From: Mycolicibacter minnesotensis
Lineage (GTDB): Bacteria; Actinomycetota; Actinomycetes; Mycobacteriales; Mycobacteriaceae
DNA: 64,000 bases
Direction of reading: 5' to 3'
Assembly: GCF_010731755.1 (NCBI RefSeq)
Contig: NZ_AP022589.1
Location: 2,418,001-2,482,000, forward strand
Shown piece by piece: positions 8,364 through 17,588 of the stretch (position 1 is its first letter; every line of letters begins with the position of its first letter). The position numbers and the translations under genes are program-made. The notes under the pieces were generated by a model that did not search any database, was not told the DNA's origin, and saw nothing but the letters and a program-made list of their open reading frames with translations.

Positions 8364-9962
8364 ATGCCCGCAGCGGATCTCGTCGTCATCGGCACGGCCC
8401 TGACGGTCAATGATGCGCAACCGACCGCCGAGGCGCTGGCTGTCACCGAGGGGCGCATCGTCGCGGTCGGCGCCCGCGCAGACATCGAGAGTCTGATCGG
8501 CCCGGACACCCAGGTGCTCGACATCGGCGACGGCTGTGTCTTGCCCGGTTTCGTCGAGGCCCACGGTCACCCGCTGATGGAGTCGGTCGTGCTGTCGGGG
8601 CGGATGGTCGACATCCGGCCCGTCACCCTGACAGACGCAGATGCCGTGGTGGATCTGGTCCGCGCAGAGGTCGCCGCGCGCGGCGCCGCGGGGGCCTACG
8701 CGATCGGCTGGGACCAGCTGCTGCAGCCGGGCCTGCCTGAGCCGACGTTGGCCTGGCTGGACGGCCTCGCACCGGACAGCCCGCTGGTGATCGTGCACAA
8801 CTCGGGACACAAGGCGTACTTCAACAGCGTGGCCGGCCGAGCGGCGGGGCTGACCCGCGACACCCCGGACCCGGTCGGGGCCAAGTATGGCCGCGACGCC
8901 GCCGGTGAACTGGACGGGACCGCGGAGGAGACCGGGGCGCTCATTCCGCTGCTGGGTGAGGCCATGCTGCCCGGAGACGCTCCGGCGATGCTGCGTGCCG
9001 AGTGTGCGCGGCTCAACCGGGCGGGGTTGACGACGATCTCGGAGATGGCGTTCTCGCCGCAGTTCCGGCCATTGGTGCAGGCACTGCATGACGAGCTGAC
9101 GGTACGACTGCGCACCTACGAGATATCCAATCCGCAGTTGCACACCGACGCCTCGCCAGGCGACGGTGACGACATTGCGCGTCAGGTCGGTATCAAGATC
9201 TGGGTGGACGGCTCGCCGTGGATCGGCAACATCGACCTGTCCTTCCCGTATCTGGACACCGAAGCCACCCGCGTCATCGGCGTCGAACCCGGATCGTGCG
9301 GGCACGCCAACTACACCGGTGAACAGTTGACCGAGATCGTCGAGGCGTATTTCCCGCACGGCTGGCAGATGGCCTGCCACGTGCACGGTGACAACGGCGT
9401 CGACACCATCCTCGACGTCTACGAAGATGTGTTGCGCCGGCACCCGCGCGACGATCACCGGCTGCGCCTCGAACACGTCGGTGCCATTCGCCCCGAGCAG
9501 TTGCGCCGTGCCGCCGCGTTGGGTGTCACCTGCAGCCTGTTCGTCGACCACCTGCACTACTGGGGGGATGTTCTGGTCGACGGGCTGTTCGGGGAGGAAC
9601 ACGGGTCACGCTGGATGCCGGCGGCCTCTGCCGTCGCGGCCGGCATTCGTATCTCCCTGCACAACGACGCGCCGGTCACCCCCGAAGAGCCGCTGCGCAA
9701 TATCAGCGTCGCCGCCACCCGGGTGGCGCCCAGTGGGCGGGTCCTGGCGCCCGAGGAGCGGCTCACCGTCGAGCAGGCGATCCGGGCGCAGACCCTCGAC
9801 GCGGCCTGGCAGCTGTTCGCCGACGACGTGACAGGTTCCCTGGAAGTGGGCAAGTATGCCGATCTGGTGGTGCTCTCGGCGGACCCGCGCACCGTCGCCC
9901 CGGAAGCGATCGCGGATCTAGAGGTGCGCGCCACCTTCCTGGCCGGTCGCCAGGTGGTCTGA
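8364..9962 (+). CDS. YtcJ-like metal-dependent amidohydrolase
   Basis: 532-residue amidohydrolase-superfamily enzyme of the YtcJ/AepA group. GFVEAHGHP is the N-terminal metal site, followed by HVHGDNG, LEHVGAIRP and LHNDAPVTPEEP, the ordered His/Asp metal and catalytic motifs of this branch, then a C-terminal beta domain ending KYADLVVLSADP. These enzymes hydrolyse amide or imine bonds of varied small molecules; the substrate is unknown. The start ATG at 8364 is preceded by GAAGGAG at 6 nt; the in-frame ATG at 8340 has no such signal. Its 3' end overlaps the convergent oxygenase gene by 45 bp. Confidence 0.85.
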   Translation: MPAADLVVIGTALTVNDAQPTAEALAVTEGRIVAVGARADIESLIGPDTQVLDIGDGCVLPGFVEAHGHPLMESVVLSGRMVDIRPVTLTDADAVVDLVRAEVAARGAAGAYAIGWDQLLQPGLPEPTLAWLDGLAPDSPLVIVHNSGHKAYFNSVAGRAAGLTRDTPDPVGAKYGRDAAGELDGTAEETGALIPLLGEAMLPGDAPAMLRAECARLNRAGLTTISEMAFSPQFRPLVQALHDELTVRLRTYEISNPQLHTDASPGDGDDIARQVGIKIWVDGSPWIGNIDLSFPYLDTEATRVIGVEPGSCGHANYTGEQLTEIVEAYFPHGWQMACHVHGDNGVDTILDVYEDVLRRHPRDDHRLRLEHVGAIRPEQLRRAAALGVTCSLFVDHLHYWGDVLVDGLFGEEHGSRWMPAASAVAAGIRISLHNDAPVTPEEPLRNISVAATRVAPSGRVLAPEERLTVEQAIRAQTLDAAWQLFADDVTGSLEVGKYADLVVLSADPRTVAPEAIADLEVRATFLAGRQVV

Positions 9963-10949
9963 CGGCCGGGATGCGGTCGGGGCCGGCGTGATCCCGTGGT
10001 GCAACGCGGCCACGTCCGGGTGTGCTCGCGTCCGCGACTTCCAGGCGTTCTGGCCGTAAGTGTTGTAGAGGGGATTGTCGGGGTCTGTCTCCACCCCGCG
10101 GGCCAGGACGGCTAGCGCGGCAGGCAGGGTGATGCGCGCGACGGTGGCATCCAGGGCCGGGTTGAGGAAGTAGGCGATCGACACTCGGTCGGTGCCGGGC
10201 CGGGGTGAGCGCACCCGGTGACGTGTGGCTCGCAGGTAGCCGTCGGTCGCGACTTCGAGCAGTTCACCGATGTTGACGATGAACGCACCCGCCACGGGAG
10301 CCACATCCACCCATTCACCGGGCGCGCTTTCCACCTGCAGGCCCTCGGAATCGGGCTCGACGAGCAGCAGGGTCAACACCCCGGAGTCCTTGTGGGCACC
10401 GACACCTTGATCGCTGTGCGCGGTACCGGGATAGCGGATCACCTTGATCAGCGTCGACGGAGCGGTGAAAGCGTCGTCGAACAGATCTTCTCCAGCGCCC
10501 AGCGAGGCCGCCCAGTGCCCGAGCAAGGTGCGGCCCACCCAGGACAGTGAGCGATCCCACGACTCGAATGCGGGTCTGAAGGCCGCCGGCTGCTGCGGCC
10601 ACAGATTCGGGCCCTGCAGGTGCCAGAAGCCCTGCGCGCCGGGCAGCGCCGGGCGTTCGGGACCGATGTCGATCTGCTCGCGCCAGTCGATGCAGCCGTT
10701 GGTCAGCTCGCCGCCCACGCGTGAATAGCCCCGGAAATGCGGGCTTTGCAACTGGCTGATCCGTTGCTTGTCCTCCTCGGGCAATCCGAAGAACTGCCGC
10801 GCCAGCTCAAGGGCCTCGGTGATCTGCGTGTCGGGCACGCCGTGACCGGTGAGATAGAAAAAGCCGTGCGTATGGGCGGCCTCCCGCAGCGCCCGGCGAA
10901 ACCCGGCAGTGTCGGTGTCGGCCTCGGACAGGTCGAGCACGGGCAGCAT
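9918..10949 (-). CDS. 2-oxoglutarate/Fe(II)-dependent oxygenase, isopenicillin N synthase-like
   Basis: 343-residue non-haem iron oxygenase. The N-terminal DIOX_N region (HTHGFFYLTGHGVP) is followed by the catalytic jelly roll with the iron ligands in GAHKDSG (His and Asp) and the distal His in RATRHRVRSP. DRVSIAYF supplies the Arg-x-Ser pair that binds 2-oxoglutarate. Plants and actinomycetes use such enzymes for oxidation of small molecules; the substrate here is unknown. The PPOX-family gene lies 21 bp upstream in the same direction, suggesting one transcript. The 3' end overlaps the convergent amidohydrolase. Confidence 0.85.
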   Translation of the reverse strand: MLPVLDLSEADTDTAGFRRALREAAHTHGFFYLTGHGVPDTQITEALELARQFFGLPEEDKQRISQLQSPHFRGYSRVGGELTNGCIDWREQIDIGPERPALPGAQGFWHLQGPNLWPQQPAAFRPAFESWDRSLSWVGRTLLGHWAASLGAGEDLFDDAFTAPSTLIKVIRYPGTAHSDQGVGAHKDSGVLTLLLVEPDSEGLQVESAPGEWVDVAPVAGAFIVNIGELLEVATDGYLRATRHRVRSPRPGTDRVSIAYFLNPALDATVARITLPAALAVLARGVETDPDNPLYNTYGQNAWKSRTRAHPDVAALHHGITPAPTASRPSDHLATGQEGGAHL

Positions 10950-10970
10950 CGCGTCGGGCTTTCGTCGTGG

Positions 10971-11402
10971 CTAGAGGTCGCCGGAGTAGTCGGCGGTCAG
11001 CCAGCGGTCGGGCCGAATGGTGAACAGCACGCTGGATTCGTCGTCCATGCTGGCGGCGAAGGCCCGTCCGCCTTCCTCTCCCAGATAGCGGATCGCGATG
11101 GCTTCACGTTGGTCCAGCGGTGCCGGCGTGGTGGTCTGGACCACGGTGCCTTCGACGATCACGTATTGGTAGGGCAGGTCTTCGTGCTGCACCACCAGTG
11201 TCACCACGCCGGCCTGCTCGATCAGCCTGGCCTTGCGTCTGCCGGCTCCGGTGTTGATGACGATGTCGCCGCCGGGGGTGTAGCCGTACCAGATCGGGAC
11301 GCTGGCCGGTGGGCGGCCGTCGGTGGCCGCAACGGACAACACCGCGACGTGCTTGTCGGCGAGGAACTGCTGGCGTTCGGTTTCGGTGAATGGCTTGGGC
11401 AT
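10971..11402 (-). CDS. PPOX-class (pyridoxamine-oxidase-fold) F420- or flavin-dependent protein
   Basis: 143-residue split-barrel protein beginning MPKPFTETERQQFLADKHVAVLSV, with the family pattern ADGRPPASVPIWYGYTPGGDIVINT and a C-terminal LFTIRPDRWLTADYSGDL. This is the group that in mycobacteria often binds coenzyme F420 or flavin/haem-type cofactors. The ATG at 11402 gives the canonical N-terminus; the open frame extends far upstream but reads antisense across the neighbouring gene. It is divergent from the methyltransferase, with the iron-box-like palindrome between them. Confidence 0.8.
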   Translation of the reverse strand: MPKPFTETERQQFLADKHVAVLSVAATDGRPPASVPIWYGYTPGGDIVINTGAGRRKARLIEQAGVVTLVVQHEDLPYQYVIVEGTVVQTTTPAPLDQREAIAIRYLGEEGGRAFAASMDDESSVLFTIRPDRWLTADYSGDL

Positions 11403-11466
11403 GTTCGGTCGAACACCGAGGGGGCCGTGGCTATTCCGGAGCCTAAAGACCTCTGGCGGCTGCGAT

Positions 11467-11485
11467 GTTGGTAAGGCTAACCTTG
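11467..11485. promoter_or_regulatory. IdeR iron-box-like sequence between divergent genes
   Basis: The core AGGCTAACCT (11474-11483) is identical to the centre and right part of the mycobacterial IdeR consensus. Over 19 positions I count 14 matches by eye, with the left arm weaker. It ends 6 nt before the methyltransferase ATG and contains TAACCT, which could serve as a -10 for a leaderless transcript. That overlap with the promoter is how IdeR represses. Binding is an inference. Confidence 0.4.
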
Positions 11486-11490
11486 GTTTC

Positions 11491-12276
11491 ATGAACCTGC
11501 CGATGCCCGACCGCAAGACCGCCGACCTGCCCGGCCACTGGCTCTTCGCCCGGCTGGGCAAACGCGTCCTGCGGCCCGGCGGGCTCGAGCTGACCCACCG
11601 AATGCTGGCCGACGCGCGCCTGACCGGCGTCGATGTGGTGGAGCTGGCACCCGGCCTGGGGCGCACGGCGACCGACATCCTGGCGCGCAACCCCGGCAGC
11701 TACACCGGCGTCGAGGCCGACACGAACGCGGCCGGCGCCGTGCGTTCGGCAATCGGCAGCCGGGGCCGAGTCGTCACCGGGGAGGCCTCGCAGACCGGTC
11801 TGGACGCCGACAGCGCCGACGTCGTGATCGGCGAAGCGATGCTGACCATGCAGACCAACGCCCACAAGGCCGACATCATCCGAGAGGCCTTCCGGGTGCT
11901 GCGTCCCGGCGGCCGCTACGCCATCCACGAGATGGTGCTTCAGCCCCACGATGTGCCGGACGCCGTCAAGGACGAGGTCCGGACCGCGCTGGCCCGCTCC
12001 ATCAAGGTCAACGCCCGTCCGCTGACCGCCGGGGAATGGACCGAGTTGCTCACCGAAGCGGGGTTCGCTGTGGAGAAGATCGGCTACGCGCCGATGGCAC
12101 TGCTGGAGCCCCGCCGGCTGGTCGCCGACGAAGGCCTGCCCGGGGCGCTGCGGTTCGTGTTCAACGTGCTGCGCGATTCCGACGCGCGGGCCCGGGTGCG
12201 CAGTATGCGTGCGACGTTCCGCCGTCACCGCGACAACATGGCTGCCATCGAGGTGATCGCCGTCAAGCCGGCCTAG
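11491..12276 (+). CDS. SAM-dependent class I methyltransferase
   Basis: 261-residue methyltransferase. Motif I is degenerate (VVELAPGLGRTATDIL), the acidic motif is GVEADTNAAG, and the post-I region DVVIGEAMLTMQTNAHKADIIREAFRVLRPGGRYAIHEM is typical of small-molecule methyltransferases. I start at the ATG at 11491 (MNLPMPDRKTADLPGHWLFARLGK). There is no clear Shine-Dalgarno; a -10-like TAACCT ends 7 nt before the ATG, so translation could be leaderless. The candidate iron box overlaps this region. Substrate unknown. Confidence 0.75.
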   Translation: MNLPMPDRKTADLPGHWLFARLGKRVLRPGGLELTHRMLADARLTGVDVVELAPGLGRTATDILARNPGSYTGVEADTNAAGAVRSAIGSRGRVVTGEASQTGLDADSADVVIGEAMLTMQTNAHKADIIREAFRVLRPGGRYAIHEMVLQPHDVPDAVKDEVRTALARSIKVNARPLTAGEWTELLTEAGFAVEKIGYAPMALLEPRRLVADEGLPGALRFVFNVLRDSDARARVRSMRATFRRHRDNMAAIEVIAVKPA

Positions 12277-12293
12277 GTTTCCCGGGCCTGCAG

Positions 12294-12355
12294 GCCGAGC
12301 CGGAATCCTGCGACGCAACACACCGTGGGAGCGTCGCCGGATTCCGACTCGCGGC
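12294..12355. repeat. Dispersed palindromic repeat, copy A
   Basis: A 62-bp near-palindrome in the gap between the methyltransferase and the DUF309 gene. The arms GGAATC..GCGACGC and GCGTCGC..GATTCC pair around a loop of about 15 nt. The first 58 bp align without gaps to 61937-61994, identical at 45 of 58 positions by my count, with matches concentrated in the arms. This is a REP-like dispersed element rather than a gene-specific terminator. Confidence 0.65.
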
Positions 12356-12366
12356 ATGATGAGCCC

Positions 12367-12843
12367 ATGACAACCCGCGACCGCGACAACTCCGGCCGCC
12401 CCCGCAACGCCCGGCCGCGGGACCGTCTGGGCCGCCCGTTGCCGCGAGGCAGCCAGGACGGTGTCCAGGGCGTTCCTGACGACCTCAACCTCCCGCCCGC
12501 GCAGATGCTCGCCTACGCGCAGCTGCTGCTGGACGACGGGCTGGCGTTCAACGCCCACGAGGTACTCGAAGCCGCCTGGAAACACCGTCCCGCCGCCGAA
12601 CGTGACCTCTGGCAGGGCTTGGCGCAGCTGGCGGTGGGCGTCACGCACGTGCAACGCGGGAACGTCAGCGGTGCGATCAGTCTGCTGCGCCGCGGCGCCG
12701 AACACCTGGCGACGGTGCCGCCCCCGGCGCCGCACGGGATCGACCTGGCCGGGCTGCGGGGCTTTGCCGCGGACCTGGCCGACGACGTGGCGGCCGGAGT
12801 CACGATCGCGCCCCAGCGGCTGCACCCGCGGCTGATCGCGTGA
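12367..12843 (+). CDS. DUF309 domain protein
   Basis: 158-residue helical protein with the DUF309 signature NAHEVLEAAWKH (about residues 60-71) and LWQGLAQLAVGVTHVQRGN, an all-alpha fold of unknown function. The first 35 residues are charged and probably disordered. It is the first gene of a three-gene set: its stop overlaps the galT GTG start (GTGA), so it is translationally coupled to galactose metabolism genes. Start ATG at 12367; the in-frame ATG at 12325 would lie inside the palindromic repeat. Confidence 0.75.
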   Translation: MTTRDRDNSGRPRNARPRDRLGRPLPRGSQDGVQGVPDDLNLPPAQMLAYAQLLLDDGLAFNAHEVLEAAWKHRPAAERDLWQGLAQLAVGVTHVQRGNVSGAISLLRRGAEHLATVPPPAPHGIDLAGLRGFAADLADDVAAGVTIAPQRLHPRLIA

Positions 12844-13934
12844 GCGCCCCGCTGCGCTGGACGCTGGCCGACGGCCGCGAGCAGCTGTTCTTCGCGTTGC
12901 CCGGCCACACGCCAGACCCGATGCCGGATCGTCGGCCGCTGCCGCCGCGCGACCCCGAGCCGTCGCAACTACGGTTCGACCGCACCACCGGCCATTGGGT
13001 GATCATCGCCGCGCAACGCCAAGACCGAACCTATAAGCCCCCTGCCGATGCCTGCCCGCTCTGCCCCGGCCCGAGCGGCCTCACCAGTGAGGTGCCGGCC
13101 GCCGACTACGACGTGGTGGTCTTTGAGAACCGGTTCCCCAGCCTCGCGGGGCCGGGGACCAGTGTGGTCACCCCGCCCGACGCCGACGGCTTCGTCACCG
13201 AGTTTGTTTCCAAGCCGGGCGTGGGGCGCTGCGAGGTGATCTGCTTCTCGCCCGATCACACGGGATCGTTCGCCGACCTGCCGCCGGCCCACGCGCTTCT
13301 GGTGGTGCAGGCCTGGCGGCATCGCACCGCCGACCTACTGAACCGGCCCGGCATCGAGCAGGTGTTCTGCTTCGAGAACCGCGGCGAGGAGATCGGGGTG
13401 ACCCTGGCCCACCCGCACGGCCAGATCTACGGCTACCCCTATCTGACCCCACGCACCGCGGCGATGCTGGCGCAGGCCCGTCAGCATCGAATTGCACATG
13501 GCACCAACCTGTTCGCCGACCTGCTGGCCGCCGAGCGCACAGACGGCACCCGAGTGGTGGCGCGCTCCGACCACTTCACCGCGTTCGTTCCCTTCGCCGC
13601 ACGCTGGCCGGTAGAGGTTCACCTCTACCCGAACCGTCGGGTGCACAACCTGACTGACCTGACCGATGACGAACTCGACGACTTCGCGCTCGTCTACCGA
13701 GACCTGTTGGGCCGCTTCGACCGGATCTACGATGCCCCGCTGCCCTACATGGCCGCCCTGCACCAATACCGCGACCGCGGCGTCCAGGCCGACGGCTATT
13801 TCCACGTGGAGTTGATGTCGATCAGACGGAGTGCGTCCAAACTGAAGTATCTGGCGGCCTCGGAGTCGGCGATGGATGCGTTCATCGCCGACGTCACCCC
13901 GGAGGCTGTGGCGGCTAGGCTGCGTGACTTGTGA
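12840..13934 (+). CDS. galT: Galactose-1-phosphate uridylyltransferase
   Basis: 364-residue Leloir-pathway enzyme that exchanges UMP between UDP-glucose and galactose 1-phosphate. The zinc-type CPLC motif is at residues 72-75, and the active-site HPHGQ is at 191-195, where the second His is uridylylated. The C-terminal HIT-like half ends in the family pattern [20 protein letters not shown]. It starts with GTG overlapping the DUF309 stop and ends in a GTGA overlap with galK. In M. tuberculosis galT is annotated as two pieces; here the frame is uninterrupted, so the pathway is likely functional. Confidence 0.93.
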   Translation: MSAPLRWTLADGREQLFFALPGHTPDPMPDRRPLPPRDPEPSQLRFDRTTGHWVIIAAQRQDRTYKPPADACPLCPGPSGLTSEVPAADYDVVVFENRFPSLAGPGTSVVTPPDADGFVTEFVSKPGVGRCEVICFSPDHTGSFADLPPAHALLVVQAWRHRTADLLNRPGIEQVFCFENRGEEIGVTLAHPHGQIYGYPYLTPRTAAMLAQARQHRIAHGTNLFADLLAAERTDGTRVVARSDHFTAFVPFAARWPVEVHLYPNRRVHNLTDLTDDELDDFALVYRDLLGRFDRIYDAPLPYMAALHQYRDRGVQADGYFHVELMSIRRSASKLKYLAASESAMDAFIADVTPEAVAARLRDL

Positions 13935-15010
13935 TCACCTACTCTGCGCCGGGGCGGGTCAACCTGATCGGCGAACACACCGACTACAACGGTGGTTTCG
14001 CACTGCCTATAGCGTTGCCGCAGCGCACGCATGTCACGTTCACCCCGGACGATGCCGACACGCTCACCGTGCTCAGCGACCGCGCCGACACGCCGGTGAC
14101 CATCGCGCTGGACACCAGTCCCGGCCGGATCCACGGCTGGGGTGCCTATGTCGCGGGAGTGGTCTGGGCGTTGCGCGACAGCGGATTCGCCGTCCCCGGG
14201 GGCTCGATGACCATCAGCAGTGACGTGCCGATCGGTTCGGGCCTGTCGTCCTCGGCGGCTCTGGAATGCGCGGTGCTCGGTGCGCTGAGCACCGCAGCGG
14301 GTCTACAACTCGACCGGATCGATCAGGCCCGGATCGGCCAACGCGCCGAGAATGACTATGTCGGTGCGCCAACGGGTCTGCTGGATCAGCTGTCGTCACT
14401 GTTCGGTGAGGTGTCCCATGCCCTGCTGATCGACTTCCGGGACGTCACGGTGCACCCGACACCGTTTGACCCCGATGCTTCCGGGGTGACCCTGCTGCTG
14501 CTGGACTCCGGCCAGCGGCATGGCCACGTGGACGGCGAATACGCCGCACGGCGAGCATCGTGTGAACGGGCAGCCGCCGAAATGGGGGTGGCGTCGTTGC
14601 GCGACGTTCAGCATCGGGGCGTGGAAGCGCTGAGCGCACTGCATGACCCGGTCGACGCCCGGCGTGCCAGGCATGTGCTCACCGAGAATGATCGGGTGCT
14701 GGATTTCGTCGCCGCGTGCGCGGAGCTGGACTTCGCGGCTGCCGGAGCGCTGTTCAACTCCTCGCACGCCTCGATGCGCGACGACTTCGAGATCACCACC
14801 GAGCACATCGATCTGATCGCCGACAGTGCGGTGGCCGCCGGCGCCCTCGGTGCCCGGATGACCGGCGGCGGGTTCGGCGGCTGCGTGATCGCGCTGGTGC
14901 CCACCCAGCTCACCTTGAAGGTGGGTGACGCGGTGCGCGCCGCGGTCACCGACGCCGGCTATGCCGAACCCGAGGTCAGCCGGGTGTATGCCGCGGCGGG
15001 GGCGGGATAG
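13931..15010 (+). CDS. galK: Galactokinase
   Basis: 359-residue GHMP kinase that phosphorylates galactose at C1. The galactokinase signature [15 protein letters not shown] is near the N-terminus, the ATP loop [13 protein letters not shown] is around residue 97, and [12 protein letters not shown] is near the C-terminus. The GTG start overlaps the galT stop by 4 nt. It is convergent with the next gene, 9 bp away, with no clear hairpin between them. Confidence 0.94.
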   Translation: MITYSAPGRVNLIGEHTDYNGGFALPIALPQRTHVTFTPDDADTLTVLSDRADTPVTIALDTSPGRIHGWGAYVAGVVWALRDSGFAVPGGSMTISSDVPIGSGLSSSAALECAVLGALSTAAGLQLDRIDQARIGQRAENDYVGAPTGLLDQLSSLFGEVSHALLIDFRDVTVHPTPFDPDASGVTLLLLDSGQRHGHVDGEYAARRASCERAAAEMGVASLRDVQHRGVEALSALHDPVDARRARHVLTENDRVLDFVAACAELDFAAAGALFNSSHASMRDDFEITTEHIDLIADSAVAAGALGARMTGGGFGGCVIALVPTQLTLKVGDAVRAAVTDAGYAEPEVSRVYAAAGAG

Positions 15011-15019
15011 CGTTGTAGC

Positions 15020-17386
15020 TCAGATCATGTCGTTCTCGGTCAGCCATCGCATCACCGGCCAGCCGATGAACACCGGCAGCCAGCAGGTCAACACCCGGTA
15101 GAGCAGTACCGAGGGGACCGCCAGCGCGGCGGGCACGCCGAACGCGGCCAGCCCACCGATCAGGGCGGCCTCCACCGCTCCCACCCCGCCCGGTGTCGGT
15201 GCGGCAGAGGCCAGCGTGCCGCCGACCATCGTCACCACCGTGACGGTCACAAACGAGGTGTTGCCGCCGAAGGCCTCCACGCTGGCCCACAGGGCCAGCG
15301 CCGCACCGAGGGTGGTGCCGGCGGCGCCCAGCACGATCAACGCCAGGCGTCTGGGCTCGCGGGCGAGCTCCACCAGGTCCCCGGTTACTTCGGTCAGGCG
15401 CGGACGCAGCGCAGTGGTCAGCCAGCGCCGCAGGTTCGGAACCAGCAGCACGATTCCGGCCAGGCCGAGCGCCACGCCGGCGATCAGATAGAGCAGGGTG
15501 GCGCCGGGCACGAAGTGGGACAGATCCATCGAGGCGCCCGCGGCGGTGGTGAAGATGACCAGCAGGATCACGTGCACGATCACCTGCACCGACTGCTGCA
15601 ACGCGACGGCGGCCGTCGCGCGCAGGGTGCTCAGGCCCCCCTTCTGCAGGAACCGGGTGCTCAGCGCCAGGCCACCGACGCCAGCCGGGGTGGTGGTGGC
15701 CGCGAAGGTGTTGGCCACCTGCATGATCGCCAGATCTCGAAACCGGACCAAGCCGTTGGCGCAAGCCCAGAGGGCACCGGCGGCGCCGACATAGGTCAGC
15801 GACGAGACGATCAGCCCAACCATCGCCCAGGCCCAGTTCGCCTGCCTCAGTTGGGAGAAGAACGTGGGCACCTGGCTGATGAACGGGTAGGCGACATAGA
15901 CCAGGGCAACGAGCAAGACCAGCTGGATCAACTGGCTGCGGGTGAACCGGGTGATGGTCTTGGTCTGGATCTGATCGGTACCGGTCTGGCGCTTGACCTC
16001 CTCGCGAGCGGCGGCGATCACGGTGCCGACGTCGGGCACGGCGCTGCGCAGGCGCGCGGGTACCGCCGATTTGGTGAGGCGGCGCGAGGCGGCCAGCACC
16101 GCGGTGCGGCCGAAGTACTCGATGGCCGCCTCCACTGCCGCGGCCGGTTCGTAGAGCCACGACGTCGTCACCAACAACTGGGCGATATCGGACTGCAGTT
16201 GGGTGTCGGTGGCGCCGTACTCGGCGTTGCCGAAGCCGCCGAACAGCACGGTGCCGCCGTCGACGGTCATCTCCTTGCTGCGCAGGTCGCCGTGCGAGAT
16301 CTGTTGATCGTGCAGATGCCGCAGGGATTCCCAGGATTTGCTCACCGGAGTGGTGGCGGTGCTATTGGCGAGCGGAGTTCCGCGGGGCGGGGTATGGGCG
16401 TAGAGCGTCCAGCCTCGGTCCAGGGAGGCGACCGCGACGGTCTTGGTGTTGGCGAACCCGGTATCGCCGATGCAGATCGCCATCAGCCCGCGGTGCTCCA
16501 CCGCGCGGTGCAGCGAGGCATGCAGTGGCGCGGTTTCGGTGGTGCGTAGCCGGAATTTGCGCCAGAGCTGGCGCAGGGCGCCTCCGCTGCGCTGGTTGGG
16601 GCCGTACAACTCGATGATCGCCGGGTGTTCGCCGACGGTGGACAGCACCAGGGGGCCGGGGCCGGCGGGCCGGATGACCGCGAGTTCGGTGACGGCGTGA
16701 CCCCGGCGCGCCAGGGTGCGCACGGCGGCGTCCAGCGGCACCTCCAGCGCCGGGGTACCGACGATCAGGATCACCAGCGCGCCGACGAACCAGCCGACCG
16801 CCAGACCCAGCAGCGAGCGGGCCGGCACGATCGCGCTGACCACCAAGTGGATGGGCACGAAGGCCAGCAGTAGCGCCCACCACCAGCGCCGCCAGCGGGC
16901 CGGCAGCCACGGCCCGGAGACGGTGAGCATCGCGGCGAGCATGGCGATCCACCGCGGATCGTCGAGGAACTGCGCCAGGGTGGTGGCCAGCCGGTCGGAG
17001 AGATCGAAATGCCAGTTGGGTGCCGCCATGCCGGTGCTGCGAATGGACAGTGACACCACCGCGAGCAGCCCGGCCACGGCATAGGCCCCGAGCAGTTTCC
17101 ACTGCCGGGAGACCACCAGCCCGATCAGGATCGCGAACGGCAACACCAAGATCGCGATGCCGTAGGCCAGGTAGACCAGGTTGGCGTGGACGGGGGAGAG
17201 CACCCCCACGATCTGCGATACCGACCGCTCCAGGGCCACCCATTCGTAGCGGGTGACCAGCGAGCTGGTGATGACGGTGGCGAGAAAGAGCGTGGCCAAC
17301 ACCAGACGCAGAATGTCGTTGGTGCGTCGGGTCAGCGGCTGCAGCAGGTTGCCGGTGACGGCGACGTCGCGCCCCTCAACTCGCAT
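15020..17386 (-). CDS. Flippase-like membrane protein (UPF0104/YbhN type) with degenerate kinase-like domain
   Basis: 788-residue multi-domain membrane protein. An N-terminal set of about six hydrophobic spans (residues 27-210) is followed by a soluble domain (about 215-440). The C-terminal ~310 residues are the lysylphosphatidylglycerol-synthase/UPF0104-type membrane domain with VGGLALSTRFLQKGG and the APTPGGVGAVEAALIGGL signature. The soluble domain looks like an aminoglycoside/Ser-Thr kinase-type fold: HGDL at 365-368 takes the catalytic-loop place, but GGFG at 383-386 replaces DFG and no Asn follows HGDL, so phosphotransfer is unlikely. Similar proteins are thought to move or flip lipid-linked molecules. 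Start: ATG at 17386. Confidence 0.75.
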   Translation of the reverse strand: MRVEGRDVAVTGNLLQPLTRRTNDILRLVLATLFLATVITSSLVTRYEWVALERSVSQIVGVLSPVHANLVYLAYGIAILVLPFAILIGLVVSRQWKLLGAYAVAGLLAVVSLSIRSTGMAAPNWHFDLSDRLATTLAQFLDDPRWIAMLAAMLTVSGPWLPARWRRWWWALLLAFVPIHLVVSAIVPARSLLGLAVGWFVGALVILIVGTPALEVPLDAAVRTLARRGHAVTELAVIRPAGPGPLVLSTVGEHPAIIELYGPNQRSGGALRQLWRKFRLRTTETAPLHASLHRAVEHRGLMAICIGDTGFANTKTVAVASLDRGWTLYAHTPPRGTPLANSTATTPVSKSWESLRHLHDQQISHGDLRSKEMTVDGGTVLFGGFGNAEYGATDTQLQSDIAQLLVTTSWLYEPAAAVEAAIEYFGRTAVLAASRRLTKSAVPARLRSAVPDVGTVIAAAREEVKRQTGTDQIQTKTITRFTRSQLIQLVLLVALVYVAYPFISQVPTFFSQLRQANWAWAMVGLIVSSLTYVGAAGALWACANGLVRFRDLAIMQVANTFAATTTPAGVGGLALSTRFLQKGGLSTLRATAAVALQQSVQVIVHVILLVIFTTAAGASMDLSHFVPGATLLYLIAGVALGLAGIVLLVPNLRRWLTTALRPRLTEVTGDLVELAREPRRLALIVLGAAGTTLGAALALWASVEAFGGNTSFVTVTVVTMVGGTLASAAPTPGGVGAVEAALIGGLAAFGVPAALAVPSVLLYRVLTCWLPVFIGWPVMRWLTENDMI

Positions 17387-17546
17387 GATCTCTTTCGGTC
17401 CGTCTCATGCCGCATCGCATGGCGGCTCGCCACAACTTAACCGGTGAGCTGGGGTATCACGGTGGTTTGTTCGTGAGATACGGCCGCGTCGCCCCGCCTG
17501 AGTCCCATCCGTCACAGTTGTCACTGGCTGGTAGGGGTGTCGGGTA

Positions 17547-17588
17547 TGCCCGCCTCTGAGCGACAACCGCCTCGCCGCCGGCTCAGAG
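17547..17588. repeat. Dispersed CTCTGAGCGACAA-type element, copy 1
   Basis: A 21-bp stretch (17547-17567) containing CTCTGAGCGACAA is identical to 51115-51135. It forms an inverted repeat with GCTCAGAG (17581-17588), which overlaps the stop codon of the adjacent SDR gene. The rest of this 17387-17582 gap shows only a weakly AT-rich patch and no gene. Confidence 0.6.

Noticed and set aside
13321..13360. TGAACC inside galT as a promoter
   Set aside because: It is coding sequence without a -10 at the right spacing, and no gene start follows.
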